From the NCBI GenBank assembly GCA_963754645.1, contig CAVWGP010000011.1:930001-994000 (forward strand): a stretch of 64,000 nucleotides of DNA, given 5' to 3'. The notes under the pieces are model-generated. The model worked only from the letters and a program-made list of their open reading frames with translations, did not search any database and was not told where the DNA came from. Positions 1 to 8,266 of the stretch are shown here, in pieces; position 1 is the stretch's first letter, and every line of letters starts with the position of its first letter. Made by a program: the position numbers and the translations under genes. This DNA is from CAVWGP01 sp963754645. Lineage in GTDB: Bacteria > Pseudomonadota > Alphaproteobacteria > Bin65.

Positions 1-548
1 GTCGGCTCGTCGGCGATCAACAGCCGCGGCTTGCAAGCGAGCGCCATGGCGATCATGGCGCGCTGGCGCATGCCGCCCGAAAGGCGGTGCGGATATTCGT
101 CGATGCGGCGCCGCGGATCCGGAATGCGGACGAGATCGAGCAATTCGATCGCCCGCAGCCGCGCCTTGGCGCGCGACACCGGCTCGTGCGCGCGGATCGC
201 CTCGGCGATCTGGCTGCCCACGGTGAAGACCGGGTTGAGCGACGTCATCGGCTCCTGGAAGATCATGGCGATGTCGCGCCCGCGGATGCCGCGCATCTCG
301 TCGAGCGGCAGCGCCAGCAGGTCGGTGCCCTCGAAGACGATCTGGCCGGCGACGATGCGCGCCGGCGGGCTCGGCAGCAGGCGCAGGATCGAGAGGCCCG
401 TCACCGACTTGCCGCAACCCGACTCGCCGACGAGCGCGACGGTTTCGCCGCGCCCGATCGAGAAGCTCACATCGTTCACCGCCAGGCCGGTGCCGTCGAT
501 CGTGTCGAAGGCGGTGGTGAGGCCGCTGACCAGGAGCGCGTTTTCCAT
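1..548 (-). CDS. Peptide/nickel-type ABC transporter ATP-binding protein (DppD/OppD family), 3' end missing
   Basis: This is the N-terminal 182 residues of an ATPase that energises a peptide-type importer from the cytoplasmic face; the gene runs off the left edge. The translation begins MENALLVSGL. Walker A GESGCGKS is at residues 41-48, the Q-loop is in IFQEPMTSLNP, the signature LSGGMRQR is near residue 156 and Walker B LLIADEP is at the edge. The DppD type is indicated by the FQEPMTSLNP segment. Its ATG shares one base with the stop codon of the upstream permease (TGATG), so translation is probably coupled. The substrate is unknown; the family moves di- and oligopeptides, nickel and other small amides. 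Confidence 0.9.
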   Translation of the reverse strand, partial: MENALLVSGLTTAFDTIDGTGLAVNDVSFSIGRGETVALVGESGCGKSVTGLSILRLLPSPPARIVAGQIVFEGTDLLALPLDEMRGIRGRDIAMIFQEPMTSLNPVFTVGSQIAEAIRAHEPVSRAKARLRAIELLDLVRIPDPRRRIDEYPHRLSGGMRQRAMIAMALACKPRLLIADEP

Positions 549-1391
549 CAGCGATTCCTCAGGCGCGGATTGAGCGCGTCGTTGAGGCCCTCGCCGATCA
601 GGTTGAGCGCCAGCACCGTGAGCAGGATGGCGACGCCGGGAATCGCGGTCAGGTACCACGCCGTGCGCAGCATTTCGCGTCCCGGCGCCGATCATGGTTC
701 CCCAAGTCATGACATTGGGATCGCCCAGGCCGAGAAACGACAGGGCCGACTCGGTCAGGATCGCGGTCGCGACCATGATCGAGGCGGTGACGATGATCGG
801 CGCCAGCGTGTTCGGCAGAATCTGGCCGAAAATGATGCGGATGTCGCTCATGCCGATGGCGTGGCAGGCCTGGACGAATTCGCGGTCGCGCAGCGCGATG
901 AACTCGCCGCGCACCAGGCGCGCGACCGAGGGCCACGAGACCAGCGCGATCGCGGCCACCACCGTCGCGATGCGCGGCTTCAGGATCGTCACGATGACGA
1001 TGGTGAAAATGAACGGCGGCACGGTCTGGAAAACTTCGGTGAGCCGCATCAGCGCGTCGTCGACATAGCGCCCGTAATAGCCGGCGACGGCGCCGATCAG
1101 CGTGCCCAGGCCGACCGCGGCGGCGGTGGCGGCGAAGCCGATCGCCAGCGAAACCCGCGCGCCGTGGAAAATGCCGGCGGCGATGTCGCGGCCGAGCGCG
1201 TCCGAGCCGAGCGGCAGGCCGGGGGCCTCGCCGGGCCATTGCAGCGGCCGCCCGACCATCGACCACGGGTCTTCGCCGAACACGAACGGCGCCGAGAGCG
1301 CCATGGCGAGCACGATGGCGAGCAGGAGAAGGCCGGCCGGCGCCGTCCAGCGCCGCATGAAGGCCCGCCGGAACCGCGCGAAGCGCCCCAT
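548..1391 (-). pseudogene. Peptide-type ABC transporter permease (DppC family), one frameshift
   Basis: Second inner-membrane permease of the importer. Read with one correction it starts MGRFARFRRAFMRR and ends DALNPRLRNR, about 280 residues, the normal DppC length, with the EAA-type loop around ACHAIGMSDIRIIFGQILPN. The 844-nt span is one base too long: the frame breaks near position 680, in the minus-strand sequence reading GCCGGGACGCGAAATG. Removing one base there restores the expected AGREMLRTAWYLTAIPG. The start overlaps the stop of the preceding permease (TGATG) and the stop overlaps the ATPase start, so the three genes form a coupled cassette. The disruption may be a sequencing insertion rather than a true mutation. 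Confidence 0.8.
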
Positions 1392-2368
1392 CAGCGCACC
1401 TCGATCCGCGGATCGAGCACGGCATAGAGCACGTCGACCAGGATGTTGACGGCGATGACGAGCAGCGAACACATCAGCAGAATGCCGAGCAGCAAATTGA
1501 AATCGCGCTGGAAGATCGCCTCGTAGGCGAGGCGGCCGAGGCCGGGCCAGGAAAACACGCTCTCCACCAGCACCGAGCCGCCGAGGATCGAGCCGATCTG
1601 CACGCCGGCGATGGTGACGAGCGGCAGCAGCGCGTTGCGCAGCACGTGGCGATAGGCGACGCGCCGCTCGGTCAGGCCCTTGGCATAGGCCGTGCGCACA
1701 TAGTCGAGGCCGTAGATTTCCAGCATCGAGGCGCGCATCAGGCGGGTGTAGATCGCGACGTAAAACAGCGACAGCGCGGTCGCCGGCAGAACCATGTGGC
1801 GCGCGACGTCCCAAACGAGATCGAGCCCGCCGAGGCCGGCGCCGATCTTCATCATGCCGCCCGTCGGCAGCCACTCAAGCTTGACCGCGAACAGGACGAT
1901 CATCATCAGCGCGATCCAGAATGTCGGCATCGCGTAGCAGAGCAAGGCGAAGACCGAGATCGCGCCGTCGGCGGGACGGTTGACGAAGCGCGCCGCCGTG
2001 ACGCCGAGCACGACGCCGGCGAGCAGCGCCAGCACGATGCTCACGGACATCAGCAGCAACGTCGCCGGCAGGCGCCCGAGGATGAGATCGAGGACCGGCA
2101 TGTTGTGCCGGAAGGAATAGCCGAGATCGAGCGTCAGCGCGTTGGCGAGGTAGCGGACGAGTTGCTCGTACACCGGCCGGTCGAGGCCGAAGCGCTCGCG
2201 CAATTGCTTGACGTATTCGGGATTGGAGGCACCGGCTTCGCCGGCCAACACATCGACAACGTCGCCCGGCGCCAGGTTGAGGATGAAAAAATTCAGCACG
2301 ACGATGAGCAGGACCGTTGGCACGACCTGGATAACGCGGCGCAGAACGAAGCGGCTCAGCCGGCGCAT
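1391..2368 (-). CDS. Peptide-type ABC transporter permease (DppB family)
   Basis: This 325-residue integral membrane subunit pairs with the DppC-like permease downstream. The N-terminus RRVIQVVPTVLLIVVLNFF is the usual first DppB helix, followed by the periplasmic stretch LAPGDVVDVLAGEAGAS and further hydrophobic segments. The ATPase-contact (EAA) loop is VRTAYAKGLTERRVAYRHVL near residues 225-245, and the C-terminal NILVDVLYAVLDPRIEVR is also family-typical. Length matches DppB/OppB. It is the first permease gene after the binding-protein gene and is separated from it by palindromic repeats, which could lower permease output relative to the binding protein. Confidence 0.92.
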   Translation of the reverse strand: MRRLSRFVLRRVIQVVPTVLLIVVLNFFILNLAPGDVVDVLAGEAGASNPEYVKQLRERFGLDRPVYEQLVRYLANALTLDLGYSFRHNMPVLDLILGRLPATLLLMSVSIVLALLAGVVLGVTAARFVNRPADGAISVFALLCYAMPTFWIALMMIVLFAVKLEWLPTGGMMKIGAGLGGLDLVWDVARHMVLPATALSLFYVAIYTRLMRASMLEIYGLDYVRTAYAKGLTERRVAYRHVLRNALLPLVTIAGVQIGSILGGSVLVESVFSWPGLGRLAYEAIFQRDFNLLLGILLMCSLLVIAVNILVDVLYAVLDPRIEVR

Positions 2369-2397
2369 GTTCGTCCGCTTCCGCGAAAGGCAAGAGC

Positions 2398-2432
2398 CCT
2401 CTCCCCCGCGCGCCGCGCGGGCGGGGGAGAGG
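2398..2432. repeat. Intercistronic hairpin with perfect 12-bp arms
   Basis: Positions 2398-2409 and 2421-2432 are perfect reverse complements (CCTCTCCCCCGC arm) separated by 11 bases. No T-run follows on either strand, so it is not a canonical intrinsic terminator. It lies just upstream of the DppB-like permease in the transcript and resembles C-rich dispersed palindromes seen between genes in many Alphaproteobacteria. Confidence 0.7.
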
Positions 2433-2452
2433 AAGCCTCAAGGCGGATCATA

Positions 2453-2656
2453 CGGAATTCGGTTGATTGCTTCGCCACCGAGTGCGCCAAATGCGATTCC
2501 CCCTGCACCTGGTCCCCGGCCTTCGCCGGGGTGACAGTGTAATTTTTGATCGATTACCTGGAAAAAATACTGTCACCCCGGCCACCGAGCCGGGGTCCAG
2601 AATTCATGCGCCGACGTTGCACAATAGGACGCGCTGAAGCAATCAGCCGAATTCGG
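2453..2656. repeat. MITE-like nested inverted repeat, about 204 bp
   Basis: The outer arms at 2453-2473 and 2636-2656 match in reverse complement at 19 of 21 positions. Inside them is a second, GC-rich palindrome, roughly 2511-2537 against 2570-2598, containing CCGGGGTGACAGT and its complement ACTGTCACCCCGG. No ORF of substance lies between. The gene-free stretch 2369-2707 therefore consists of this element plus the hairpin at 2398-2432. The structure suggests a non-autonomous mobile or REP-type dispersed element. Confidence 0.6.
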
Positions 2657-2707
2657 TAACACACCGCGTCCTCCGATGCCGCGGTTCGCGCGGCACACGG
2701 CTCGATC

Positions 2708-4330
2708 TTAGGGCACAAGATAGGCGTCGCGCAGCGGCGAATAGGCGCCGTCGGCGCCGGTCGTGTGGTTGCGCAACTTTTTGTTGAACACGGTCAGGAA
2801 CTGCATCTCGGCGATCGTCAGATTGGGCAGCTCCTCCTGCACGATGCGCTGCGCCCGATGCAGCAGCGCCTTGCGCTTGGCCGTGTCGGTCTCGACCAGC
2901 GCTTCATCCCACAGCTTGTCGAACGACGGCGTCGAATAGCCCGAGGCGTTGGCGAAGGCGACGCCCTTGCGGATATTGGGCCCGTAATAGAGCCGCTGCA
3001 CGCCGGCGCTGGGATCGGGCAGCGAATAGAGCCAGTTCTGCGTGATGTTGAAATCGTAGTCGGTGTACCAGCGCCGGATCGCCGTCGCCAGATCCGACGC
3101 GCGGAGCTCCAAGTCGATGCCGATCCGGCTGAGCGCCTGCTTCATGTACTCGGCGGTCCGCGCGATCTCGGCCTGGATCGTCGGGAACTCGGAGGTCAAC
3201 TTGAATCGCATGTTGTTGGCGCCGCGCTTGTAGCCGGCGTCATCGAGCAGCTTGTTCGCCTTGGCCACGTCGTAGGCGTATTGTGGCACGCCTTCGGTCG
3301 TATAGAAGGGCGAGGCCGAGGTCACCGGCCCGGTCGCGACCTTGCCGTAGCCGAACCAGATATTGTCGATGATGAACTTGCGGTCGAGCGCGTGCATGAT
3401 CGCCTGGCGAACGGCCTTGTCCTTGAGCTGCTCCTGGCGGTGGTTGATCTCCATGATATAGACCGCGCCGAACATTTCGTAGCCGCGGGTCTCGACGCCG
3501 ACATGCGGCAACGCCGCGAGCCGTTTCATGTCGGACAGCGACACCGGCGTAAAGCAGCCGAGATGCACTTCCTGGGTTTCGAACGCGGCGGCGCGGGCGC
3601 CGGCGTCGCCCATGAAGCGGAAGATGATCTGATCGAGATAGGGCTTGCCCGCCTGCCAATAGGTCGGGTTGCGCTCGACGCGGACGAAATCGCCCTTCTT
3701 CCATTCCTTGAACACGAAAGGCCCGGTGCCGACCGGCGCGTTGTTGGCGGGGTTGGTGAGGATGTCCTTGCCGGCATAGAGGTGTTTCGGAACGACCTGC
3801 GATTCCCAGCCGCCCAGGAAGGCAAGCAGGAACGGCACCGGCTTGGCGAAATTGAAAACCGCGGTCTGCGCGTCGGGCGTGTCCACGCTCTGCAGATTGG
3901 CCCAGGTCACGAGGCTGCGCGGATGGCGCTGTTTCCAAACTTCCATCGCCGAATATTGCACGTCGGCCGAGCTGAAAGCCTGGCCGTCATGCCACTTGAC
4001 GCCGGCGCGCAGCTTGAAGGTTACGGTCTTGCCGTCCGGGCTCGCCGTCCAGCTTTCGGCCAGATGCGGCTTGGGGTTCATCTGGAAATCGTATTCGACC
4101 AGGCCCTCGAATATCTTCGACGAGATCAGGCCGATGAAGGTCGAGGTGTTGAAGGCCGAAACCAGCATCGGCGGCTCGGCGGCTTGCGCCACGCGCAACG
4201 TGCCGCCGCGCACCGGCTGTTCCTGGGCGAAGGCGAGCGTCGGCAGTCCGACGGCCGCGAGACCCGCGCCGGCGCCGGCGATAAAGTCGCGCCGCGATGC
4301 GTTCAACAACTCCAAGCTAAGCTTCTTCAT
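2708..4330 (-). CDS. ABC transporter solute-binding protein, family 5 (DppA/OppA type)
   Basis: This 540-residue periplasmic binding protein hands ligand to the DppBC-like permeases downstream. The N-terminus carries a twin-arginine-type leader, SRRDFIAGAGAGLAAVG, ending around LAFAQ, after which the mature protein opens with the family hallmark RGGTLRVAQAAEPPML. Lobe motifs SWTASPDGKTVTFKLRAGVKWHDGQ and VRQAIMHALDRKFIIDNI are diagnostic for SBP_bac_5. The start ATG at 4330 has a good GGAGG-like element upstream. The Tat leader suggests folding before export. It is probably co-transcribed with the amidohydrolase 50 bases upstream, so the imported compound may be that enzyme's substrate. Confidence 0.93.
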   Translation of the reverse strand: MKKLSLELLNASRRDFIAGAGAGLAAVGLPTLAFAQEQPVRGGTLRVAQAAEPPMLVSAFNTSTFIGLISSKIFEGLVEYDFQMNPKPHLAESWTASPDGKTVTFKLRAGVKWHDGQAFSSADVQYSAMEVWKQRHPRSLVTWANLQSVDTPDAQTAVFNFAKPVPFLLAFLGGWESQVVPKHLYAGKDILTNPANNAPVGTGPFVFKEWKKGDFVRVERNPTYWQAGKPYLDQIIFRFMGDAGARAAAFETQEVHLGCFTPVSLSDMKRLAALPHVGVETRGYEMFGAVYIMEINHRQEQLKDKAVRQAIMHALDRKFIIDNIWFGYGKVATGPVTSASPFYTTEGVPQYAYDVAKANKLLDDAGYKRGANNMRFKLTSEFPTIQAEIARTAEYMKQALSRIGIDLELRASDLATAIRRWYTDYDFNITQNWLYSLPDPSAGVQRLYYGPNIRKGVAFANASGYSTPSFDKLWDEALVETDTAKRKALLHRAQRIVQEELPNLTIAEMQFLTVFNKKLRNHTTGADGAYSPLRDAYLVP

Positions 4331-4380
4331 GGTGTCCTCCCTCTGGGTTTTGATCGGTTAACGATGCATTGGGATCGCGC

Positions 4381-5829
4381 TCAATTCAGCCGTTCGCGCG
4401 TCTCGAACGAACGCGGCGCAAGCTGATCGGCGTTGCGCTTGGCCCAATCGTTTTTCGGAATGTCCTTGATCGCGCGCTTCTGCGCTTCGTCGAGCGCCGC
4501 GGCGGCGGCGGCATAGTCGATCGTCAGGCATTTGCCGTTGGCGACGACGCGCCTTCCGTCGATATAAACGTCGCGCACGGCGCGTTCCGAGGCGGAATAG
4601 ACCAGCGAGCGCAGCGGATCGCGCGTCGGGCGCATCGCCGGATGGGTGAGATCGACGAGCAGCAAATCCGCCTTGGCGCCGACTGCGACCCGGCCGATAT
4701 CGTCGCGCCCCAGCGCCTTGGCGCCGCCGACCGTCGCCGCGGTGAAAATATCCGAGGCATAGGCCGTCCACGGGTTCTCGGCCTTCAAGCGCTGCACATA
4801 GGCGGCGAGGCGCAGTTCGTCGAGCATGTTGTGCGGATAAACGTCGGTGCCGATGCCCATGTTGACACCCTTCTTGAGATAGGCGCCGAAATCGGTGAGG
4901 GCGATGCCGCGCCGGGCGAACACGGTGGGACAATGGGCGACCGTGCTGCCGGTTTCCGCCAGGCGCTCGAGATCGCCGGTTTTCGGCCAATGCACCCAGG
5001 GATGATGATCGAGGAAGATGCCGTGGCCGACGATGCAGCCCGGCCCGAGCATGCCGAGCTTGTCCATCCACTGGATCGGCGTGAGGCCGTGGCGGCGCGC
5101 GATCTCGTGAAACTCGGCGAGGCTTTGGCCGGCATGGATTTGCAGCGGCAGGCGGCGTTCCTTGGCCGCCGCCGTGCTGTCGCGCAGCAGTTCCTCGGTG
5201 CAGGTATCGATCTGCGCCGGGCACATCATGCCGGACAGGCGCCCTGAGGGATGCTGCTGCGCGAGCTGGATCTGCCGCAGCGCGTTGTCGAGCCCCTTGC
5301 GGCCGGCGGCCTCGTTCCATTCGTATTCGACCGCGTGGCCGTTCTTGGTCAGCCAGCGGCCCGAACGGTAGATCGGCGCCACGCAGGCGCGCAGACCGCT
5401 ATCGCCGAGAATATCGAGCCAGCCCTCGCTCGCCACGGATATGTCGCACAGCGTCGTGACGCCGCTCATCAGCAGCTCGGCCAGCGCCACGCCGTAGCAG
5501 GCCCTGACGGCGTCGGCGTCGGGGTCGAGCACGGTGAGATATTCGTAAAGCGACGTGTTGTAGAGCCGCTGGCTGCCGACCTCGTCCCACAGGCCCTTGT
5601 TGAGCGGCTCGGAGAAGGGATGGCAATGGATATTGACCAGGCCGGGCGCCACCATCAGGCCCTTGCCGTCGATCTCCGCCGTCTTGGTACCGGCATAGCC
5701 GCGCCCGATATGGACGATGGCGCCGCCGGCAAAGGCGACATCGACATCCCAAAGATAGACATGCGTCGCGGCCGATTTGTCCCAGCCGATGACGCAGGAG
5801 GCATTGCGGATCACGGTCGTGTCGGTCAT
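4381..5829 (-). CDS. Amidohydrolase of the Atz/Trz (cytosine deaminase-like) family
   Basis: A 482-residue metal-dependent hydrolase of the amidohydrolase superfamily. I chose the ATG at 5829 (MTDTTVIRNASCVIGW); an upstream in-frame extension to 5970 looks non-coding. The N-terminal composite beta domain leads into PGLVNIHCH, giving metal ligands His68 and His70; His232 lies in LQIHAGQS, a further His in IVGHGIFLDHH, and Asp329 in IGTDVYPHN, the typical ligand order. Family members deaminate or dechlorinate N-heterocycles or hydrolyse C-N bonds. Position just upstream of a peptide-type binding protein suggests a catabolic enzyme paired with an importer. The exact substrate cannot be assigned. 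Confidence 0.88.
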   Translation of the reverse strand: MTDTTVIRNASCVIGWDKSAATHVYLWDVDVAFAGGAIVHIGRGYAGTKTAEIDGKGLMVAPGLVNIHCHPFSEPLNKGLWDEVGSQRLYNTSLYEYLTVLDPDADAVRACYGVALAELLMSGVTTLCDISVASEGWLDILGDSGLRACVAPIYRSGRWLTKNGHAVEYEWNEAAGRKGLDNALRQIQLAQQHPSGRLSGMMCPAQIDTCTEELLRDSTAAAKERRLPLQIHAGQSLAEFHEIARRHGLTPIQWMDKLGMLGPGCIVGHGIFLDHHPWVHWPKTGDLERLAETGSTVAHCPTVFARRGIALTDFGAYLKKGVNMGIGTDVYPHNMLDELRLAAYVQRLKAENPWTAYASDIFTAATVGGAKALGRDDIGRVAVGAKADLLLVDLTHPAMRPTRDPLRSLVYSASERAVRDVYIDGRRVVANGKCLTIDYAAAAAALDEAQKRAIKDIPKNDWAKRNADQLAPRSFETRERLN

Positions 5830-5987
5830 GTCGCCCGCCCAGGCTCTGCGCACAGGGCCGGAATACTTGCACGATCCCGCGGCCGGGTGAAGCCCATGCC
5901 GGTCCCGCGCAATCCCCCAGCCGCCCAGGTCGTCCCTGCCGCGGCGGGGCCCGCGTCGCTCGCGAAGCAAAGCGCGGCCCCGGCGCT

Positions 5988-6015
5988 TGCAGGCTGTACC
6001 ATTGAGTGGTACAAT
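5988..6015 (+). promoter_or_regulatory. Probable higBA promoter overlapped by a palindromic operator
   Basis: TTGCAG (5988-5993) and TACAAT (6010-6015) are separated by 16 bases and fit a sigma70-type promoter. Lying across the spacer and -10 is a perfect inverted repeat, TGTACCA (5995-6001), TTGAG, TGGTACA (6007-6013). The higB start follows at 6036. An operator overlapping the promoter is the usual arrangement for repression by the HigA antitoxin. Confidence 0.6.
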
Positions 6016-6035
6016 ACCTCCAACGGGGCGGCGCC

Positions 6036-6332
6036 ATGATCGTGAGCTTTCGCGAAAGTTGGTTGCGCGATTTTTTTGTCGCGGATGCCCGGTCGAAAAA
6101 ATTCCCGGCGAATTTGGAAAGCCGTTTGTTCCGCAAGCTTCAAATGATCGACGACGCGACGTCGGATCGGGATCTTCGGGTTCCGCCCAGCAACCATTTC
6201 GAGAAGTTGCGTGGCAATCTGGAGGGCTTCCACTCGGTGCGCGTTAACAAGCAATGGCGGCTCGTCTTTCGATGGGATGGCGGCCGCGGCGAAGCCATAG
6301 GCATCTATTTGGACGGCCATACTTATCGATGA
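6036..6332 (+). CDS. higB: HigB-type mRNA interferase toxin (RelE superfamily)
   Basis: A 98-residue toxin starting MIVSFRESWLRDFF. Family landmarks are the FVADARSKKFP segment, LRKLQMIDDATS, the LRVPPSNHFEKLRG stretch and the C-terminal WRLVFRWDGG...IGIYLDGHTYR, all typical of HigB/RelE-fold ribosome-dependent endoribonucleases. An in-frame ATG at 6006 exists but lies inside the promoter palindrome, so 6036 is preferred. Toxin-before-antitoxin order is characteristic of hig loci; the stop codon overlaps an upstream alternative higA ATG at 6329. In this family the toxin cleaves mRNA during stress when HigA is degraded. Confidence 0.92.
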   Translation: MIVSFRESWLRDFFVADARSKKFPANLESRLFRKLQMIDDATSDRDLRVPPSNHFEKLRGNLEGFHSVRVNKQWRLVFRWDGGRGEAIGIYLDGHTYR

Positions 6333-6340
6333 GGCAAGCC

Positions 6341-6649
6341 ATGTTGACGACGAAGCGCAAGCCGGCGAGCGTCGGCGAAATCTTGATCGAGGAGTTCATG
6401 AAGCCCATGGGCTTGACGCAGGGCGCGTTGGCCCGGGCGATGGGCGTGCCGCGCAAGCACGTCAACGAGCTCTGCAACGAGCGTCGCAACGTGACCGCCG
6501 CGACCGCGCTCATCCTCGCTCGCGTGTTCGGCAATAGCCCTGATTTCTGGCTGAACGTGCAGCGGCGCGCCGATCTCTGGCACGCGATGCGGTCGCCCCG
6601 CGAAAGGGAGCGGATCAGGCGCGCGCGGCCTCTGAAAGTCGCCGCTTGA
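6341..6649 (+). CDS. higA: HigA-type antitoxin (XRE-family HTH)
   Basis: A 102-residue DNA-binding antitoxin. The start at 6341 (MLTTKRKPASVGEIL) is preferred because GAGG at 6331-6334 is well spaced; ATG 6329, overlapping the toxin stop, would add four residues. Landmarks are VGEILIEEFMKPMGLTQGALARAMGVPRKHVNELCNERR, which forms the XRE helix-turn-helix, and NSPDFWLNVQRRADLW, typical of HigA. It should neutralise HigB and repress the promoter at 5988-6015 through the TGTACCA palindrome. Confidence 0.92.
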   Translation: MLTTKRKPASVGEILIEEFMKPMGLTQGALARAMGVPRKHVNELCNERRNVTAATALILARVFGNSPDFWLNVQRRADLWHAMRSPRERERIRRARPLKVAA

Positions 6650-6767
6650 AAGTGGCTGCGCGACCGCCACTTTGTCTGGCGATCGGCCGGGCCGGATCGA
6701 GTTTTGCGCGGTGTGGCGCGATGCAGTAAGACTCCGGCGCACGGCGCGGGCGGCGCAGAGGCGAACG

Positions 6768-7526
6768 ATGCTGGAAATCAGCCAGCTGGTCCGGGGGTTC
6801 GGAAATTTGCGCGCGGTCGATGGCGTGAGCTTCACCGTGGCGCGGAACACCATTACCGGCCTTATCGGCCCCAACGGCGCCGGCAAGACGACGCTGTTCA
6901 ATCTCGTTGCCGGTTCGCTGGCGCCGAGCGCGGGCGAGATCCGTTTTTTCGATCGGCGCATCGACGGGCTGACGCCGGATCGCATCTTCCACCGCGGTTT
7001 GGCGCGCACCTTTCAAGTGCCGCGGCCGTTCCCGCAGATGACGGTGCTGGAAAACCTCATGCTCGTGCCGCTCGGCCAGGCGGGCGAGCGGTTCTGGAAC
7101 AATTGGTGGCGCGGCGGCGCCGTGGCGCGCCAGGAGCGCGCCGCGCGCGAGCGGGCGATGGAGGTGCTCGCGCTCTGCGCCCTCGCCGACAAGTCGGGCG
7201 AACTCGCGGGCCGGCTCTCGGGCGGGCAGCAGAAGCTGCTCGAACTGGCGCGCGTGCTGATGATCGATCCCCAGCTGATCCTGCTCGACGAGCCCGCCGC
7301 CGGCGTCAATCCCGCGCTGCTCGAAACCCTGGTCGACCGCATCGTCGAGCTGCACAAGCGCGGCATCACGTTTCTCGTCATCGAGCACAATATGGATCTG
7401 GTGATGAGCGTGTGCCAGCCGATCGTCGTCATGGCCCAGGGCAAGGTGATCTATAGCGGCGACGCGGCAGGCGTGCGGCGCGACCGGCGCGTGCTCGACG
7501 CCTATCTCGGCGACATGCCGGAATGA
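6768..7526 (+). CDS. livG: Branched-chain amino acid-type ABC transporter ATPase LivG
   Basis: A 252-residue ATPase starting MLEISQLVRGFGNLRAVDG; upstream in-frame codons are rejected because homology begins here. Walker A is GPNGAGKT, the Q-loop follows RTFQVPRPFPQMTVLENL, the signature is LSGGQQKLLELARVL, Walker B is LILLDEPAAGVNP and the switch His is in VIEHNMD. The insertion after VLENLMLVPLGQ is typical of LivG. It is the first gene of a five-gene cassette livG-livF-livH-livM-livK with ATGA overlaps. Family substrates include branched-chain amino acids, amides, urea and aromatic acids. Confidence 0.93.
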   Translation: MLEISQLVRGFGNLRAVDGVSFTVARNTITGLIGPNGAGKTTLFNLVAGSLAPSAGEIRFFDRRIDGLTPDRIFHRGLARTFQVPRPFPQMTVLENLMLVPLGQAGERFWNNWWRGGAVARQERAARERAMEVLALCALADKSGELAGRLSGGQQKLLELARVLMIDPQLILLDEPAAGVNPALLETLVDRIVELHKRGITFLVIEHNMDLVMSVCQPIVVMAQGKVIYSGDAAGVRRDRRVLDAYLGDMPE

Positions 7527-8266
7527 GCGAGCCGCCCAACAGCGGTCCGCTGCTCATCGCCGACGATGTGGTGGCGGGCTATGTGCGCGGCCTGCCGATC
7601 GTGCACGGTATTTCGCTCGCGGTGGCGCCGCGCGAAATCGTCACCATCATCGGCCCGAATGGCGCCGGCAAGAGCACCTTCCTGAAAGCCGTGGCGGGGC
7701 TGATCGCGACCGAGAGCGGCGGCGTCGCGCTCGGCGGGCGCGACGTGACCGCGCTGCCGGCGCATAAGATCGTCGCCGCCGGCATCGGTTTCGTGCCGCA
7801 GACCGGGAACGTGTTCACCACGCTCACCATCCATGAAAACCTCAAGGTCGGCGGCCACACGCTGCGCGGCGAGCTCGCGGCGCGCATCGAGCGCGCCTAT
7901 GGCTTGTTTCCGATCCTGGCGGAAAAGCGCCGGCAGCGCGCGCGTGTGCTCTCGGGCGGCCAGCGCCAGATGCTCGCCATCGCGCGGGCGCTGATGACCG
8001 ATCCTCGGCTCATCATGCTCGACGAGCCGACGGCGGGTTTGGCGCCCAAGGTGGTCGGCGAGGTGTTTCAGCAGCTCCGCCGCCTCGCCGAAGCGGGCGT
8101 CGCCGTGCTCATGGTCGAGCAGAACGCCAAGGCGGCGCTGCGCGTCTCGGACCGCGGCTATGTGCTGGCCGAGGGCCGCAACCGCATCGCCGGCCGCGCC
8201 GCCGATCTGCTCGCCGACGCGGCGGTGGCCGAGGCCTTTCTCGGCGGCAAGCGGGGCCGCGCATGA
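7523..8266 (+). CDS. livF: Branched-chain amino acid-type ABC transporter ATPase LivF
   Basis: A 247-residue second ATPase of the transporter, starting MSEPPNSGPLLIADDVVAGY within the ATGA overlap with livG. Walker A GPNGAGKS, the LivF-typical IGFVPQTGNVFTTLTIHENL, signature LSGGQRQMLAIARAL, Walker B LIMLDEPTAGLAP and switch segment MVEQNAK are all present. It pairs with LivG as the nucleotide-binding heterodimer under the LivH/LivM membrane subunits. The stop overlaps the livH start. Confidence 0.93.
   Translation: MSEPPNSGPLLIADDVVAGYVRGLPIVHGISLAVAPREIVTIIGPNGAGKSTFLKAVAGLIATESGGVALGGRDVTALPAHKIVAAGIGFVPQTGNVFTTLTIHENLKVGGHTLRGELAARIERAYGLFPILAEKRRQRARVLSGGQRQMLAIARALMTDPRLIMLDEPTAGLAPKVVGEVFQQLRRLAEAGVAVLMVEQNAKAALRVSDRGYVLAEGRNRIAGRAADLLADAAVAEAFLGGKRGRA

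Noticed and set aside
87..1427. Long plus-strand frame opposite the DppC/DppD genes
   Set aside because: Sequence is dominated by Arg, Asp and His with no family pattern, while the minus strand encodes clear ABC transporter subunits.
6006..6035. Upstream ATG for higB
   Set aside because: It lies inside the promoter palindrome and -10 element; family similarity starts at 6036.
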